Positions 1-10,596 of a stretch of DNA of 64,000 nucleotides are shown here, piece by piece. A model generated the notes under the pieces. The model made no database searches. It was not told the DNA's origin and saw only the letters and a program-made list of their open reading frames with translations. A program made the position numbers and the translations under genes. The stretch lies in contig NZ_JAOSLC020000002.1 in the NCBI RefSeq assembly GCF_026191475.2, forward strand, positions 812,501 through 876,500. Direction: 5' to 3'. The DNA comes from Polaribacter ponticola (GTDB lineage Bacteria; Bacteroidota; Bacteroidia; Flavobacteriales; Flavobacteriaceae). How positions within the stretch are numbered: position 1 is the first letter of the stretch; every line of letters starts with the position of its first letter.

Positions 1-1190
<1,190 letters not shown>

Positions 1191-1439
1191 ATATTTTAAA
1201 TAATATGTAATGAATAAGTTTCAAAAGAATTTTGTTTAATAAATTAAACATGGTTATTCTACTCTTTAATTACGCTGTCAATTTCAATATTTTCAATGAA
1301 CTTTTAAGATATCTCACTCATGGTTTTAAACACTTATGTAAATCCTAATCTGTAGAAATGATAGACTCGAACTACCTAATCTTTTTATCGATTATTCCAA
1401 ATTTTCTCTGATCGTTTTTGCTGTATTTCTTAGCGGCTG
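1191..1439 (-). other. rRNA operon leader with a tRNA T-arm-like element
   Basis: This is the transcribed leader between the most proximal rrn promoter and 16S, read on the minus strand. It has no credible ORF. On the minus strand GGTAG-TTCGAGT-CTATC (1360-1376) forms a five-pair stem with a seven-base T-loop-like TTCGAGT. It is followed by ATTTCTA (1353-1359), which can pair with AAGAAAT (1425-1431) near the predicted transcript 5' end. I could not fold a D-arm or anticodon arm, so this is not called a tRNA; it may be a leader structure for processing or antitermination, or a tRNA relic. Confidence 0.5.
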
Positions 1440-1469
1440 CAAACATACAAACTATTTCTAATCTGACAA
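1440..1469 (-). promoter_or_regulatory. rrn promoter, proximal copy (Bacteroidota -33/-7 type)
   Basis: On the minus strand TATGTTTG (1440-1447) matches the Bacteroidota -7 consensus TAnnTTTG. A TTG (1467-1469) lies 19 bases upstream, in the -33 position. Transcription would start a few bases below 1440 and run into 16S. Confidence 0.8.
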
Positions 1470-1542
1470 TAAAAAAATAACTTTTTTTATTTTATTTTTC
1501 AACCTTAAAAATCTGAACATTTTTGCCGAAAATTTCGGACTG

Positions 1543-1570
1543 CAAACATACAAACTCTTTACCTTATCAA
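1543..1570 (-). promoter_or_regulatory. rrn promoter, middle copy
   Basis: On the minus strand TATGTTTG (1543-1550) is preceded by TTG (1568-1570) with a 17-base spacer. The bases around the predicted start (GCAG after the -7) resemble those of the proximal copy. Confidence 0.75.
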
Positions 1571-1708
1571 CCTAATTAAATCTGAAATAATTTTAACTTT
1601 ATTTTTAACCTAAAAACAAAACTAAAAAACTCAAATCCCTCAACTAACAAAGAAGAAAATCAACAATTTCAAGAAACTAAACTAACAACTTATTGCCGTT
1701 AGCGGATG

Positions 1709-1738
1709 CAAAACTACAACACATTTTTAATCTAACAA
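1709..1738 (-). promoter_or_regulatory. rrn promoter, distal copy
   Basis: On the minus strand TAGTTTTG (1709-1716) fits TAnnTTTG and is preceded by TTG (1736-1738) with a 19-base spacer. GCATCCGCT follows the -7, resembling GCAGCCGCT after the proximal copy. The rest of 1571-1853 is AT-rich sequence in which I see no gene. Confidence 0.75.
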
Positions 1739-1853
1739 TGACTTTTTTAATGTTTTTTTGAAAAATATTAATAGAAATAGACTTCATAAGTCTGCTTCAT
1801 AAAAAAGTATACATATATTAAGGTAACAGGTATTTAAATTTACTTCATAAGAA

Positions 1854-2627
1854 TTAAGCCAAAAAACCACTAACTACACCATAAAACTCTTTTGGATTCT
1901 CTGCATGTAACCAATGACCAGAATTTGAGACCTCTACTATACGGTTAACTGGAAAATGAACATTAATCATCATTTCGTCTGACGGCATAATATAATCTGA
2001 ATTTTGTCCTTTTAAAAACAAAGTTTCGCTCCTATATACTCCATCAACTGGTAAAGGCTTACCAACTTGAAAATTATTAATCATCAGAGACTCTAAATTA
2101 AACCTAAAATCTAGCACCCCTTTTTCTTTCCAGTATACATTTTTCAATAAAAACTGCCTAATTCCAACTTCAGAGATAAATTCTGATAATTGAATATCTA
2201 CCAATTTTCTAGTATTAGAAATAGAAAAATCAATAGAATTCAAACCTGCTAAAATTGCATTGTGATGTGGTTGATATTCCTTCGGAGAAATATCTACAAC
2301 AACCAACTTATTTACTAATTCGGAATAAGTTACTGCAAACAACATTGCAGTTTTCCCTCCCATAGAGTGACCGATTATATAAACATCTTCTAATTGGTGA
2401 TAATCAATATATCTTTTTAAATCTTCAACTAAAACCTCATAATTAAACTCACTAGCATGAAAACTTCGCCCATGATTTCTTTGATCTATTAAATGCACTT
2501 GATAATTTTCAGAAAATTGATTTCCCAGAGTTTTCCAATTATCACTCATTCCGAAATAACCATGTAAAATTAATAGAGGCTTACCGTCTCCTTTTATCGT
2601 TGAATTTAAGATACTTTTTTCTGACAT
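1854..2627 (-). CDS. Alpha/beta hydrolase, YbfF-like esterase
   Basis: A 257-residue alpha/beta-hydrolase. It has the oxyanion segment LHGYFG near residue 21, the nucleophile elbow GHSMGG near residue 88, an acid in NSDYI and the catalytic His in SGHWLHAE near the C-terminus. Length and motifs fit the cytoplasmic YbfF/esterase family acting on small acyl esters or thioesters; there is no signal peptide. It lies downstream of pdxJ on the same strand with a gap of about 50 bases, so the two may be co-transcribed. The natural substrate cannot be told from sequence. Confidence 0.85.
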   Translation of the reverse strand: MSEKSILNSTIKGDGKPLLILHGYFGMSDNWKTLGNQFSENYQVHLIDQRNHGRSFHASEFNYEVLVEDLKRYIDYHQLEDVYIIGHSMGGKTAMLFAVTYSELVNKLVVVDISPKEYQPHHNAILAGLNSIDFSISNTRKLVDIQLSEFISEVGIRQFLLKNVYWKEKGVLDFRFNLESLMINNFQVGKPLPVDGVYRSETLFLKGQNSDYIMPSDEMMINVHFPVNRIVEVSNSGHWLHAENPKEFYGVVSGFLA

Positions 2628-2681
2628 ATCATTTTTTTAATACTTACAATTAAAAACCAAAGCTTTAGTGTTTAATAAATA

Positions 2682-3395
2682 TTATTTCAGCTTGTTAATA
2701 TACATACTAACCACATTTTCTAAACCAAGATATAAACTCTCTGCTATTAATGCATGCCCTATAGAAACCTCTGAGAGATTAGGGATATTCTCCTTAAAAA
2801 ACCTAATATTCTCTAAGCTTAAGTCATGACCAGCATTTATTCCTAACCCCAACTCATTCGCTAAAATTGCAGCATCTATGTAGGGAACTATAGCGCTTTT
2901 ATTCCCTAATTGATATTGAGTAGCAAAATCCTCAGTATACAGCTCTATTCTATCTGCTCCAGTTTTAGCTGCAGCTTCAATCAACTTTAAATCTGTATCA
3001 ATAAAAACTGAAGTTCTAATTCCGTTTTGCTGAAACTCACTTATTACCTCCCTAAGAAAGGATTGATGCTTTATAGTATCCCAACCTGAATTAGATGTAA
3101 TTGCATCTATCGCATCAGGAACTAAAGTAACTTGCGTAGGTTTGGTTTCTAAGACCAAATTCATAAATGATTGTATCGGGTTCCCCTCAATATTATATTC
3201 GGTAGTTACAATCTTTTTTAAATCTCTAGCATCTTGATATCGAATATGTCTTTCATCTGGCCTAGGATGAATAGTAATACCCTCTGCTCCAAAGGACTCA
3301 ATATCTGAAGCTACTTTTAATAAATTAGGTACATTACCTCCCCTAGAATTACGAAGAGTTGCTATTTTATTAATATTTACACTTAACTTTGTCAT
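2682..3395 (-). CDS. pdxJ: Pyridoxine 5'-phosphate synthase PdxJ
   Basis: PdxJ condenses 1-deoxy-xylulose 5-phosphate with 3-amino-2-oxopropyl phosphate to pyridoxine 5'-phosphate, the ring-closing step of DXP-dependent vitamin B6 synthesis. The 237-residue protein begins with the family signature [17 protein letters not shown] and carries [13 protein letters not shown] (about residues 39-51), EGNPI, TLVPD, and the C-terminal [12 protein letters not shown] and EVSIGHALI segments typical of this TIM barrel. Length is normal. It is transcribed away from the CBS-nadK operon, sharing an intergenic region of about 60 bases with it. Confidence 0.96.
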   Translation of the reverse strand: MTKLSVNINKIATLRNSRGGNVPNLLKVASDIESFGAEGITIHPRPDERHIRYQDARDLKKIVTTEYNIEGNPIQSFMNLVLETKPTQVTLVPDAIDAITSNSGWDTIKHQSFLREVISEFQQNGIRTSVFIDTDLKLIEAAAKTGADRIELYTEDFATQYQLGNKSAIVPYIDAAILANELGLGINAGHDLSLENIRFFKENIPNLSEVSIGHALIAESLYLGLENVVSMYINKLK

Positions 3396-3455
3396 TGTCT
3401 AAAATTAGACTGTAAAGATAATTTATTAAATCATTTTATCCTATATTCGTACAGA

Positions 3456-4115
3456 ATGAATATTAACGATTACATACTTAAGGAAATTAAAGCCATCAAC
3501 TTAAATGACTCTGTAAAAAGTGCTCAAAAGTTGTTTAAAAACTACCCTATAACTCATTTTCCTGCTGTAGAAAACAATAGACTTTTAGGGTCTTTTGCAG
3601 AAGACGACATCCAAACTATAGAAAATAGAGATGAAGAGTTAATAAAACACTCTCATCTTCTAAATACTTTTTTTGCAAATAAAAAAGATACAGTTTTAGA
3701 ACTACTTAAAATTTTTGCAGACAACGACACAACTATAATTCCTGTTTTAAATAAGGATAAAAACTACATTGGTTATTATGATTTATGTGATGTGCTCGAT
3801 GTTTTTTCTACTAGTCCATTTATGTTAAATGAAAGCGAAACATTAATAATTGAAAAACTAGAAGTTGATTACTCTATGGGTGAGGTTTCTCAAATAGTTG
3901 AAGCGAATGGAGGAAAACTACTTGGTTTATACTTATCTGAAAAACAAAATAATTTCGTTCAAATTACCTTAAAAATAGTTTCCGATGAAGTAAATGAAAT
4001 TATACAAACTTTCAGAAGATATGATTACAAAATAATATCCAACCATGAAAACGATATTTATTTAGAAGATTTAAAAAACCGATCTGATTATCTACAAAAA
4101 TACTTAGAAATGTAA
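3456..4115 (+). CDS. CBS domain protein
   Basis: A 219-residue soluble protein whose N-terminal half reads as two CBS motifs (INDYILKEIKAINLNDSV... and ...DTVLELLKIFADNDTTIIPVLNKDKNYIGYY in the second), a Bateman module that usually binds adenine nucleotides. The C-terminal half has alternating beta-strand and helix patterning that may form a small regulatory domain. It is the first gene of the nadK cluster, a position I recall for CBS proteins in Flavobacteriaceae, so a link to nucleotide or NAD(P) status is plausible but unproven. Confidence 0.85.
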   Translation: MNINDYILKEIKAINLNDSVKSAQKLFKNYPITHFPAVENNRLLGSFAEDDIQTIENRDEELIKHSHLLNTFFANKKDTVLELLKIFADNDTTIIPVLNKDKNYIGYYDLCDVLDVFSTSPFMLNESETLIIEKLEVDYSMGEVSQIVEANGGKLLGLYLSEKQNNFVQITLKIVSDEVNEIIQTFRRYDYKIISNHENDIYLEDLKNRSDYLQKYLEM

Positions 4116-4183
4116 TCTACACTAGATATTTCATTCAAAAAAGTTACTAAACCATTTTCAATAAAAAAACGAATTAAAATATA

Positions 4184-5083
4184 ATGAAGAAAGTTGCAAT
4201 TTATGGTCAATCTTATTCAATCTCTGCAGAGAGAGAAATTCAGATTCTATTAGAAGTTCTTCAAGAAAACAACATTGAATGCTTTATTGAAAAGAAATTT
4301 TACGACTTATTAATAAAAGGCAGTATTCTAAATGAAAAATTCTCAACTTTTTCTCATTTTAAAGACTTAGACACATCTTTTACCGCCATGTTTACATTGG
4401 GAGGAGATGGTACAATATTAAGAGCAGTTACTCTTATAAGAGATTTAGGAATACCAATTTTAGGAATTAATACTGGAAGATTAGGTTTTCTTGCAACTAT
4501 TAACAAAAAAACAATAAAAGAAAGTATAAATTTAATTCTTAAAGGAGAATACACAACTCAAGAAAGAACATTGCTTTCTATAGAAACAACGCCAAAAACA
4601 GAAGAGTTTTCCGAATTAAACTTTGCGTTAAATGAGGTTACAATTGCCAGAAAAAACACTACTTCTATGATAGGTGTAAGAACTAGTTTAAATAATGAAT
4701 ATCTTACCAACTATTGGGCAGATGGTCTTATTATAGCAACTCCTACAGGTTCCACAGGTTATTCACTTAGCTGTAATGGCCCTGTAATATCTCCAGACTC
4801 TAAAAACTTAGTAATTACACCCATTGCTCCACACAACTTAAACGCCAGAACAATGGTTATTTCTGATGAAACTAGCATTCAACTAACCATAGACTCAAGA
4901 GAAAAAGATTTTTTAATCTCCTTGGATTCTAGAATAACAACAGTACCAAAAAACACTGAGGTTTTTATTAAAAAAGCAGATTTTACCATAAGAAGTATTA
5001 TACCTAAAAACCAATCGTTTCTTCGCACTCTTAGAAGTAAATTACTCTGGGGAGAAGACACCAGAAACGAGACAAACCTTTAA
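4184..5083 (+). CDS. nadK: NAD kinase
   Basis: NadK phosphorylates NAD to NADP, the only route to NADP in most bacteria. The 299-residue protein has the diagnostic GGDGT loop (TLGGDGTILR, near residue 74), GINTGRLGFL, NEVTIARKN, and the conserved GSTGYSLSCNGP segment with following ITPIAPH. Length and order match the bacterial family. It follows the CBS gene by about 70 bases and precedes the PorG-like gene; a TATATTTG element before that gene suggests a second promoter inside the cluster. Confidence 0.97.
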   Translation: MKKVAIYGQSYSISAEREIQILLEVLQENNIECFIEKKFYDLLIKGSILNEKFSTFSHFKDLDTSFTAMFTLGGDGTILRAVTLIRDLGIPILGINTGRLGFLATINKKTIKESINLILKGEYTTQERTLLSIETTPKTEEFSELNFALNEVTIARKNTTSMIGVRTSLNNEYLTNYWADGLIIATPTGSTGYSLSCNGPVISPDSKNLVITPIAPHNLNARTMVISDETSIQLTIDSREKDFLISLDSRITTVPKNTEVFIKKADFTIRSIIPKNQSFLRTLRSKLLWGEDTRNETNL

Positions 5084-5165
5084 CAACTAGTTAACAATAA
5101 ATCTCTAAAATTATAGTTATTCAAAAAAGACTATATATTAACCATATAAAGCAAATTGAAATAAC

Positions 5166-5173
5166 TATATTTG
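5166..5173 (+). promoter_or_regulatory. Candidate -7 promoter element before the PorG-like gene
   Basis: TATATTTG fits the Bacteroidota -7 consensus TAnnTTTG and lies 16 bases before the ATG at 5190. No well-spaced -33 TTG is visible, so this is a half-supported promoter. Confidence 0.5.
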
Positions 5174-5189
5174 CACGCTATTTTTTAGG

Positions 5190-5882
5190 ATGAAAAAAAG
5201 TATATTTATTATTATATTTATTAGTTTTTCTACTCTTGTTTTTGGACAAGTATACGAAATTGGAGCATTTTTAGGTGGTACAAATTACGTAGGAGACATT
5301 GGAAGAACGAGTTATGTGCACCCAAACAAAGTTGCCGGAGCTGCTTTTTTTAAGTATAATATAAATCCTAAAATGGCATTTAGAGCAACTTATAGTTACC
5401 TACCAATTACAGGTGATGACGCAGATGCTGACACAGATTACAGAAGAACAAGAGGGCCAAATAATATTGGTTATAATTTTTCAAATACAATAAACGAATT
5501 GGCAATAGGTTTAGAATATAATTTTTATGACTATGATTTATCTACTCCAGGTAAAACATGGACACCTTATATTTTATTAGAATTGGCAGGCTTTAACTAT
5601 AAATACATATCTGAAGAAATACAACCTAACGAATATGTTTATAATAGGAAAAATTCTATTGCAGTTCCTATAGGAATTGGGTTTAAGTCTAAACTTTCTG
5701 GTGCATTTGCTTTTGCATTAGAAACAAAATTTAGATATACTTTTGAAGATAATTTAGATTACACAACTAGTAAAGTAGAAAGTTTAAATATTGGTAAAAC
5801 AGGAAAAGATTGGTATATGTTTACAGGTTTTTCTTTAACCTATACTTTTGGAAGACCTGCATGTTATACTAACGGATTATAA
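5190..5882 (+). CDS. porG: PorG-like outer membrane protein (DUF6089)
   Basis: A 230-residue protein with a hydrophobic signal peptide ending about FGQ (residue 20), then EIGAFLGGTNYVGDIG and strongly alternating amphipathic strands, ending in a strand of type GFSLTYTFGR: a small outer membrane beta-barrel. Family and position, directly upstream of uppS and bamA, match DUF6089 proteins, to which PorG of the Porphyromonas gingivalis type IX secretion system belongs by my recollection. It ends 3 bases before the uppS start. A PorP/SprF protein encoded nearby agrees with a T9SS-bearing organism. Its precise role here is inferred. Confidence 0.75.
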   Translation: MKKSIFIIIFISFSTLVFGQVYEIGAFLGGTNYVGDIGRTSYVHPNKVAGAAFFKYNINPKMAFRATYSYLPITGDDADADTDYRRTRGPNNIGYNFSNTINELAIGLEYNFYDYDLSTPGKTWTPYILLELAGFNYKYISEEIQPNEYVYNRKNSIAVPIGIGFKSKLSGAFAFALETKFRYTFEDNLDYTTSKVESLNIGKTGKDWYMFTGFSLTYTFGRPACYTNGL

Positions 5883-5885
5883 TTT

Positions 5886-6629
5886 ATGGATAAAAAACTA
5901 CGTATCGATTTACTTAGAGTTCCAAAACATGTTGCCATTATTATGGATGGTAATGGTCGTTGGGCTAAAGGTCAGGGTATGAATAGAATTTTTGGCCACA
6001 GAAATGCCTTAACTGCAGTAAGAGAATCTGTAAAAGCAGCATCTCAATTAAACATAGAAGCTATTACTTTATATGCTTTCTCAACAGAAAATTGGAATCG
6101 CCCAAAATTAGAAGTTGATGCTCTGATGAGTTTATTAATTAACTCACTAAAAAAAGAATTACCAGACTTTATGAAAAATGGAGTTAAAGTTAATTCTATT
6201 GGGGCAATAGACTCTTTACCTAAAAAAGCACAAAGAGTTTTAAATGATGTAATTTCTCAAACTAAAAAAAATACAGAAATAACATTAACCTTTGCATTAA
6301 GTTACGGCTCTAGAGAGGAAATTGTTAACGCAATCAAAAACATTTCTAAAAAAGTTGTTAATAAAGAGCTTGATTTAGAAAAAATAGATGAAAACACTAT
6401 AAATAACCATTTATATACATTTAATTTGCCCGAGGTTGATTTAATGATAAGAACTAGTGGAGAACAACGCATTAGTAATTTCTTATTATGGCAAATGGCT
6501 TATGCCGAATTATATTTTACAGATGTACTTTGGCCAGATTTTAGACAAGAACATTTTTATGATGCCATCATAGAATACCAGAATAGAGAAAGACGATTTG
6601 GAAAAACAAGCGAACAAATTACAGAATAA
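5886..6629 (+). CDS. uppS: Isoprenyl transferase (undecaprenyl pyrophosphate synthase)
   Basis: UppS makes the C55 lipid carrier by cis-condensing isopentenyl diphosphate on farnesyl diphosphate. The 247-residue protein shows the family signature HVAIIMDGNGRWAK (catalytic Asp in MDGNGRW), YAFSTENWNRP, LSYGSREEI, and the C-terminal DLMIRTSGEQRISNFLLWQ motif that binds isopentenyl diphosphate. Length is standard. Its product feeds both peptidoglycan synthesis and the WecA/TagO-like enzyme encoded at 12656. It is tightly packed between the PorG-like gene and bamA, whose start follows its stop by only a few bases. Confidence 0.97.
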   Translation: MDKKLRIDLLRVPKHVAIIMDGNGRWAKGQGMNRIFGHRNALTAVRESVKAASQLNIEAITLYAFSTENWNRPKLEVDALMSLLINSLKKELPDFMKNGVKVNSIGAIDSLPKKAQRVLNDVISQTKKNTEITLTFALSYGSREEIVNAIKNISKKVVNKELDLEKIDENTINNHLYTFNLPEVDLMIRTSGEQRISNFLLWQMAYAELYFTDVLWPDFRQEHFYDAIIEYQNRERRFGKTSEQITE

Positions 6630-6636
6630 ATTTTTT

Positions 6637-9141
6637 ATGAAATTATTTTCTGCTGCATTAGTAATGACTGCGTTATTTTTTAATATTAGCGCTAATGCTC
6701 AAATTAAAAAGGACACTATAGCCAACAATAAAAATATCTCTTTCGAAAAAGGGAAAGAATATATATTGGGAGGCATAACTGTAACAGGTTTAAAGAAATT
6801 TAGCGAAGAAACTGTAAAAGTTTTTACTGGCTTAAGAGAAGGACAAGTAATAAAATTACCTGGAGATAAACTTACTAGTGCTATAAAAAAGCTTTATGAA
6901 AGTAAACAATTTAGTGATGTAGATGTCTATTTAGCTAAAATAGATGGTACTGCTGTTTATCTTCAATTTGATGTACAAGAACTTCCACAATTAAACCAAT
7001 TTAAAATTAAAGGTGTAAAAAAAGCCAAAGCAAAAGAACTTGTTAAAGAAACTGAGTTAAAAACTGGTATAATGGTTACCGACAATTTAATTGTAACCAC
7101 AAAAAATTATATTACTAAAAAATACACAGATAAAGGTTTTTTAAAAACGAAAGTAAACTTAAATGTAGTAAAAGATACTTCTGATATAAATACAGTTAAC
7201 TTGTCTGTTTTTGTCGATAAAGGAAAAAGAATAAAAATAAAAGACATCTTATTTACAGGGAATAAAGCCCTTTCTAAGAAAAAACTTAGAAAAACGATGA
7301 AAAACACTAAAGAAAAACTAATAGGACGTTTTTGGAAATCATCAAAATATATTGAAGAAGACTACCAAACAGATCTTGAAAGTATTTTAGATAAATATAG
7401 CCGTTTAGGATATAGAGATGCACGTATTTTAAGTGATAATATTACTTGGAATGAGGATAATACGATTAATATAAATATCGATTTAGAAGAAGGAAAACAA
7501 TATAGATTTGCTGATATATTATTTGTAGGAAATAAAGAATATACTGATGAACAGTTAAAATCTATATTAAAAATTGATAAAGGAGACATATATAATGGTG
7601 CAGTTTTAGAAGAAAGGGTAAAAGGAGACGGAACCCCAAATTCTGTAGACATTTCTACTACTTACCAAGATAATGGGTTTTTATTTGCTCAAATTAATGC
7701 TGTAGAAACTAAAGTAAAAAAGGATTCTATAACAGTAGAAATTAGAATTAGAGAAGATGAAAAAGCTCGTATTAGAAAAGTAACCGTTTCTGGAAATGAT
7801 AAAACTAATGATCATGTAATTTTTAGAGAATTAAGGGTTAAACCAGGAGATTTATTTAGCAGAAGCGCAATTATTAGATCTATTAGAGAAATAGGTCAAT
7901 TAGGTTTCTTTGATCAAAATGTATCACCAGATGTTGTGCCAGATTATCAAAATAAAACAGCAGACATCGATTTTACTGTTATTGAAAAAGGTGGAAGTCA
8001 AATTGAACTACAAGGTGGTTATGGTGGAGGTTCTTTTATAGGTACGTTAGGTTTATCTTTTAATAATTTTTCTATAAGAAATATTTTTAACAAAAAAGCT
8101 TATACCCCTTTACCAATGGGAGATGGACAAAAACTATCTTTAAGATTACAATCTAGTAGAACTTTTAATACTTATAGTTTTTCTTTTACAGAACCTTGGT
8201 TAGGAGGAAGAAAACCTAAATCATTATCTTTTTCTATTTATTCTTCTAATCAATATCAATATAATTTCCAAACTGGAAATGTAGATAGGAACCAAAGTTT
8301 AGGTATAATTGGAGCATCTTTAGGATTAGGTCAACGTTTAAAGTGGCCAGATGATTATTTTCAACTATCACAAACAATTAGTTATCAAAGTTTCAATTTA
8401 AATAACTACGGATTTAGGGTAGGTTCTGATGTTTTAAGTAACGGAACACTAAATAACTTATCTTATAGTGCTGTTATTAGTAGAAGCTCTGCTGGACCTA
8501 GTTTAATATTTCCAACATATGGTTCTGAGTTTTCATTTGCAGTAAAAGCTACATTACCATATTCTTTATTAAACAATAAAGATTATACAAATTTAGAAGC
8601 ACAAGATAAATATAAGTGGCTAGAATACTACAAACTTACAGCGAAAGGTAAATGGTATACTCCTTTTTCTGATAAATTGGTATTAATGAACAATGCTGAA
8701 ATGGGATACTTAGGGTTTTATAATGATAAGTTAGGGCAGAATCCATTTGAACGCTATTTTGTAGGTGGTGATGGTATTGCTCAATTTCAACTGGATGGTA
8801 GAGAAACTGTAGGCTTAAGAGGTTATGAAAACAGTAGACTATCTTCTGCTGAAGGTGGAACAATTTATAATAAGTTTCAAATGGAATTAAGGTATTCTAT
8901 TACAGATACTCCATCTGCGTCTATTTATACATTAGGTTTCTTAGAAGCAGGTAACTCTTATGACAATTTTAGTACATTTAATCCGTTTGAATTAAAACGT
9001 TCAGCAGGTTTGGGTGTAAGAATTTTTATGCCAGCATTTGGTTTGTTAGGTATAGACTTTGCACATGGATTTGATCCTTTACCAGGACAAGTTGAAAAAT
9101 CTGGATGGCAAACACATTTTATTATTGGAAGACAATTCTAG
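6637..9141 (+). CDS. bamA: Outer membrane protein assembly factor BamA
   Basis: BamA inserts beta-barrel proteins into the outer membrane. I place the start at 6637 (MKLFSAALVMTALFF...), because a signal peptide ending at ANAQ begins there; an upstream in-frame start at 6598 would overlap uppS and bury the signal. About 834 residues follow: a series of POTRA repeats (for example ITVTGLKKFSEETV, IKDILFTGNKALSKKKLRK, FADILFVGNKEYTDEQLKS, IRKVTVSGNDKTNDHVI), then the 16-strand surface-antigen barrel with VGLRGYENSRL as the lid-lock-type motif and a C-terminal aromatic (GRQF). Its neighbours, two OmpH/Skp proteins, are periplasmic chaperones of the same pathway. Confidence 0.96.
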   Translation: MKLFSAALVMTALFFNISANAQIKKDTIANNKNISFEKGKEYILGGITVTGLKKFSEETVKVFTGLREGQVIKLPGDKLTSAIKKLYESKQFSDVDVYLAKIDGTAVYLQFDVQELPQLNQFKIKGVKKAKAKELVKETELKTGIMVTDNLIVTTKNYITKKYTDKGFLKTKVNLNVVKDTSDINTVNLSVFVDKGKRIKIKDILFTGNKALSKKKLRKTMKNTKEKLIGRFWKSSKYIEEDYQTDLESILDKYSRLGYRDARILSDNITWNEDNTININIDLEEGKQYRFADILFVGNKEYTDEQLKSILKIDKGDIYNGAVLEERVKGDGTPNSVDISTTYQDNGFLFAQINAVETKVKKDSITVEIRIREDEKARIRKVTVSGNDKTNDHVIFRELRVKPGDLFSRSAIIRSIREIGQLGFFDQNVSPDVVPDYQNKTADIDFTVIEKGGSQIELQGGYGGGSFIGTLGLSFNNFSIRNIFNKKAYTPLPMGDGQKLSLRLQSSRTFNTYSFSFTEPWLGGRKPKSLSFSIYSSNQYQYNFQTGNVDRNQSLGIIGASLGLGQRLKWPDDYFQLSQTISYQSFNLNNYGFRVGSDVLSNGTLNNLSYSAVISRSSAGPSLIFPTYGSEFSFAVKATLPYSLLNNKDYTNLEAQDKYKWLEYYKLTAKGKWYTPFSDKLVLMNNAEMGYLGFYNDKLGQNPFERYFVGGDGIAQFQLDGRETVGLRGYENSRLSSAEGGTIYNKFQMELRYSITDTPSASIYTLGFLEAGNSYDNFSTFNPFELKRSAGLGVRIFMPAFGLLGIDFAHGFDPLPGQVEKSGWQTHFIIGRQF

Positions 9142-9206
9142 GAAAACTGTACATTTGTAATGTCGAAAGTTTTTTTGGCACGGTTTTTTCTAAACACATT
9201 ATACAA

Positions 9207-10024
9207 ATGAAAAAAATATTTTTATTAGTCGTTCTTTTATTTAGCGTAACAGTATCTTGGTCACAAAGGAATCAAATCATAGCTTATATAGATATGGAAT
9301 ACATTTTAGAAAATGTTCCAGAATATCTTCAGGCTCAAAACACACTTGATTCTAAAGTTGCTAAATGGAGAAAAAAATTAGATAAGCAAGCTCGTCATAT
9401 CGAAGTACTTAAATCTGATTTAGCCAATGAAAAAGCAATTTTAACTAAAGATTTAATTGAGGAAAAAGAAGAAGAAATAACTTTAAAGCAAGTTGAGTTA
9501 AGAAGATTAGAATCTTTATATTTTGGTCCTAAGGGAGATATGTTCTTAGTTAGAAAGCAATTGGTGAAGCCAATTCAAGATCAAGTCTATAATGCAATAC
9601 AAAGTATCGCTAAGAGAAAAAAATATGATTTCGTATTTGAAAAATCTAGCGACTTAGTTATGCTATATTCAAATAAAAAATATGATATTAGCGACCTTGT
9701 TTTATCTACTATTGATAGAACAAGATTATCAGATAAAAAGAAGGAAGAAAGAAAGAAAAAAGTAAGAAAGCAACTACTCCCAAAGTGTTAACAGAAAAGC
9801 AAAAAGAAACTGTTGCTAAAAAAGAAGAGATTAAAAACAAAAAAGTAGAAGCAATTGCTAAAAAAGTTGCAGACAAAGAAGCAAAAAAGAAAGCAATAGC
9901 AGAGAAAAGAGCAGCTTTAATAAAAAAGAGAGAAGAAAAAAGAAAGTTATTAAGAGATAAAAAAGAAGCGCTAAGAAAAAAGAAAGAAGAAGAACAAAAC
10001 AAAAAAGACAAGAATAACAATTAA
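9207..10024 (+). CDS. OmpH family periplasmic chaperone, long-tailed (frameshifted)
   Basis: A Skp/OmpH-type chaperone that holds unfolded outer membrane proteins. It starts at 9207 with a signal peptide (MKKIFLLVVLLFSVTV, cleaved about SWSQ), followed by IAYIDMEYILENVPEY and a long coiled coil. In the first frame it stops at 9791 with a non-family tail (VRKQLLPKC). One base back in frame the sequence reads SKKATTPKVLTEKQKETVAKK and continues as a Lys/Glu-rich tail to 10024. Adding one A to the A6 run at 9756-9761 restores a 272-residue protein, the usual length of flavobacterial OmpH proteins with charged tails. Sequencing error is likelier than mutation. Confidence 0.85.
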
Positions 10025-10036
10025 ATTAAAACAAGA

Positions 10037-10570
10037 ATGAAAAAATTAAAATCGTTACTATTAATTGCAGTATTTACTTTAGGTATAGCTAGTGTTGCTA
10101 ATGCTCAAAAAATAGGACATGTAAATTCGACTAGAGTATTTGCTAATATGCCAGAAACGAGAACGGCTCAATTAGAAATTGAAAAAACAGCTAAAACTCA
10201 CTCTATTGATATACAAGCATTGCAAAAGAAAGGTGAAAATTTAGTTAACAAATATAGAGCTGAATCTCAGCAACAAACTGACGAAACTAATAACAAGAGA
10301 GGTGCAGAAGTACAACAAATAGCCGCAAGAGTTCAAAAACTTAAAGAAGCAGCTAACGAGGCAATTAATGAAAAAAGAAATAAGTTATTACCTCCTATTA
10401 CTATTAAGATTCAGAATGCTATTAATGAAATAGCTAAAGCTAAAGGATTACTTTATATCCTAGATTCTGCTCAAGGTGGTGGTCTTATAGTTGCTAATGG
10501 TACAGATATTTACGAAGACCTAAAAGCAAAATTAGGTTTATTAAAAGACTTACAACAGCCTAAACAATAA
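10037..10570 (+). CDS. OmpH/Skp family periplasmic chaperone
   Basis: The second OmpH-type chaperone, 177 residues. A signal peptide (MKKLKSLLLIAVFTLGIASV, cleaved near ANAQ) precedes KIGHVNSTRVFANMPETRTAQ, a coiled coil rich in Gln/Glu/Lys (about 55-120), and the C-terminal family segment INEIAKAKGLLYILDSAQGGGLI. It lies 12 bases after the long-tailed paralogue and is followed by a clear terminator at 10597, so the bamA-ompH-ompH unit ends here. Role inferred from family and neighbours: chaperoning outer membrane proteins for BamA. Confidence 0.94.
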   Translation: MKKLKSLLLIAVFTLGIASVANAQKIGHVNSTRVFANMPETRTAQLEIEKTAKTHSIDIQALQKKGENLVNKYRAESQQQTDETNNKRGAEVQQIAARVQKLKEAANEAINEKRNKLLPPITIKIQNAINEIAKAKGLLYILDSAQGGGLIVANGTDIYEDLKAKLGLLKDLQQPKQ

Positions 10571-10596
10571 GTTTGGTAAAGCACATAACTTAAATT

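Noticed and set aside
1353..1431. A complete tRNA gene in the rRNA leader
   Set aside because: Only the T-arm and a six-pair acceptor-like helix form; D and anticodon arms cannot be drawn.
9756..9762. Programmed -1 frameshifting in the long-tailed ompH gene
   Set aside because: The site is G AAA AAA G in the zero frame, not the A AAA AAG slippery heptamer, and many other runs in the window show the same one-base loss.
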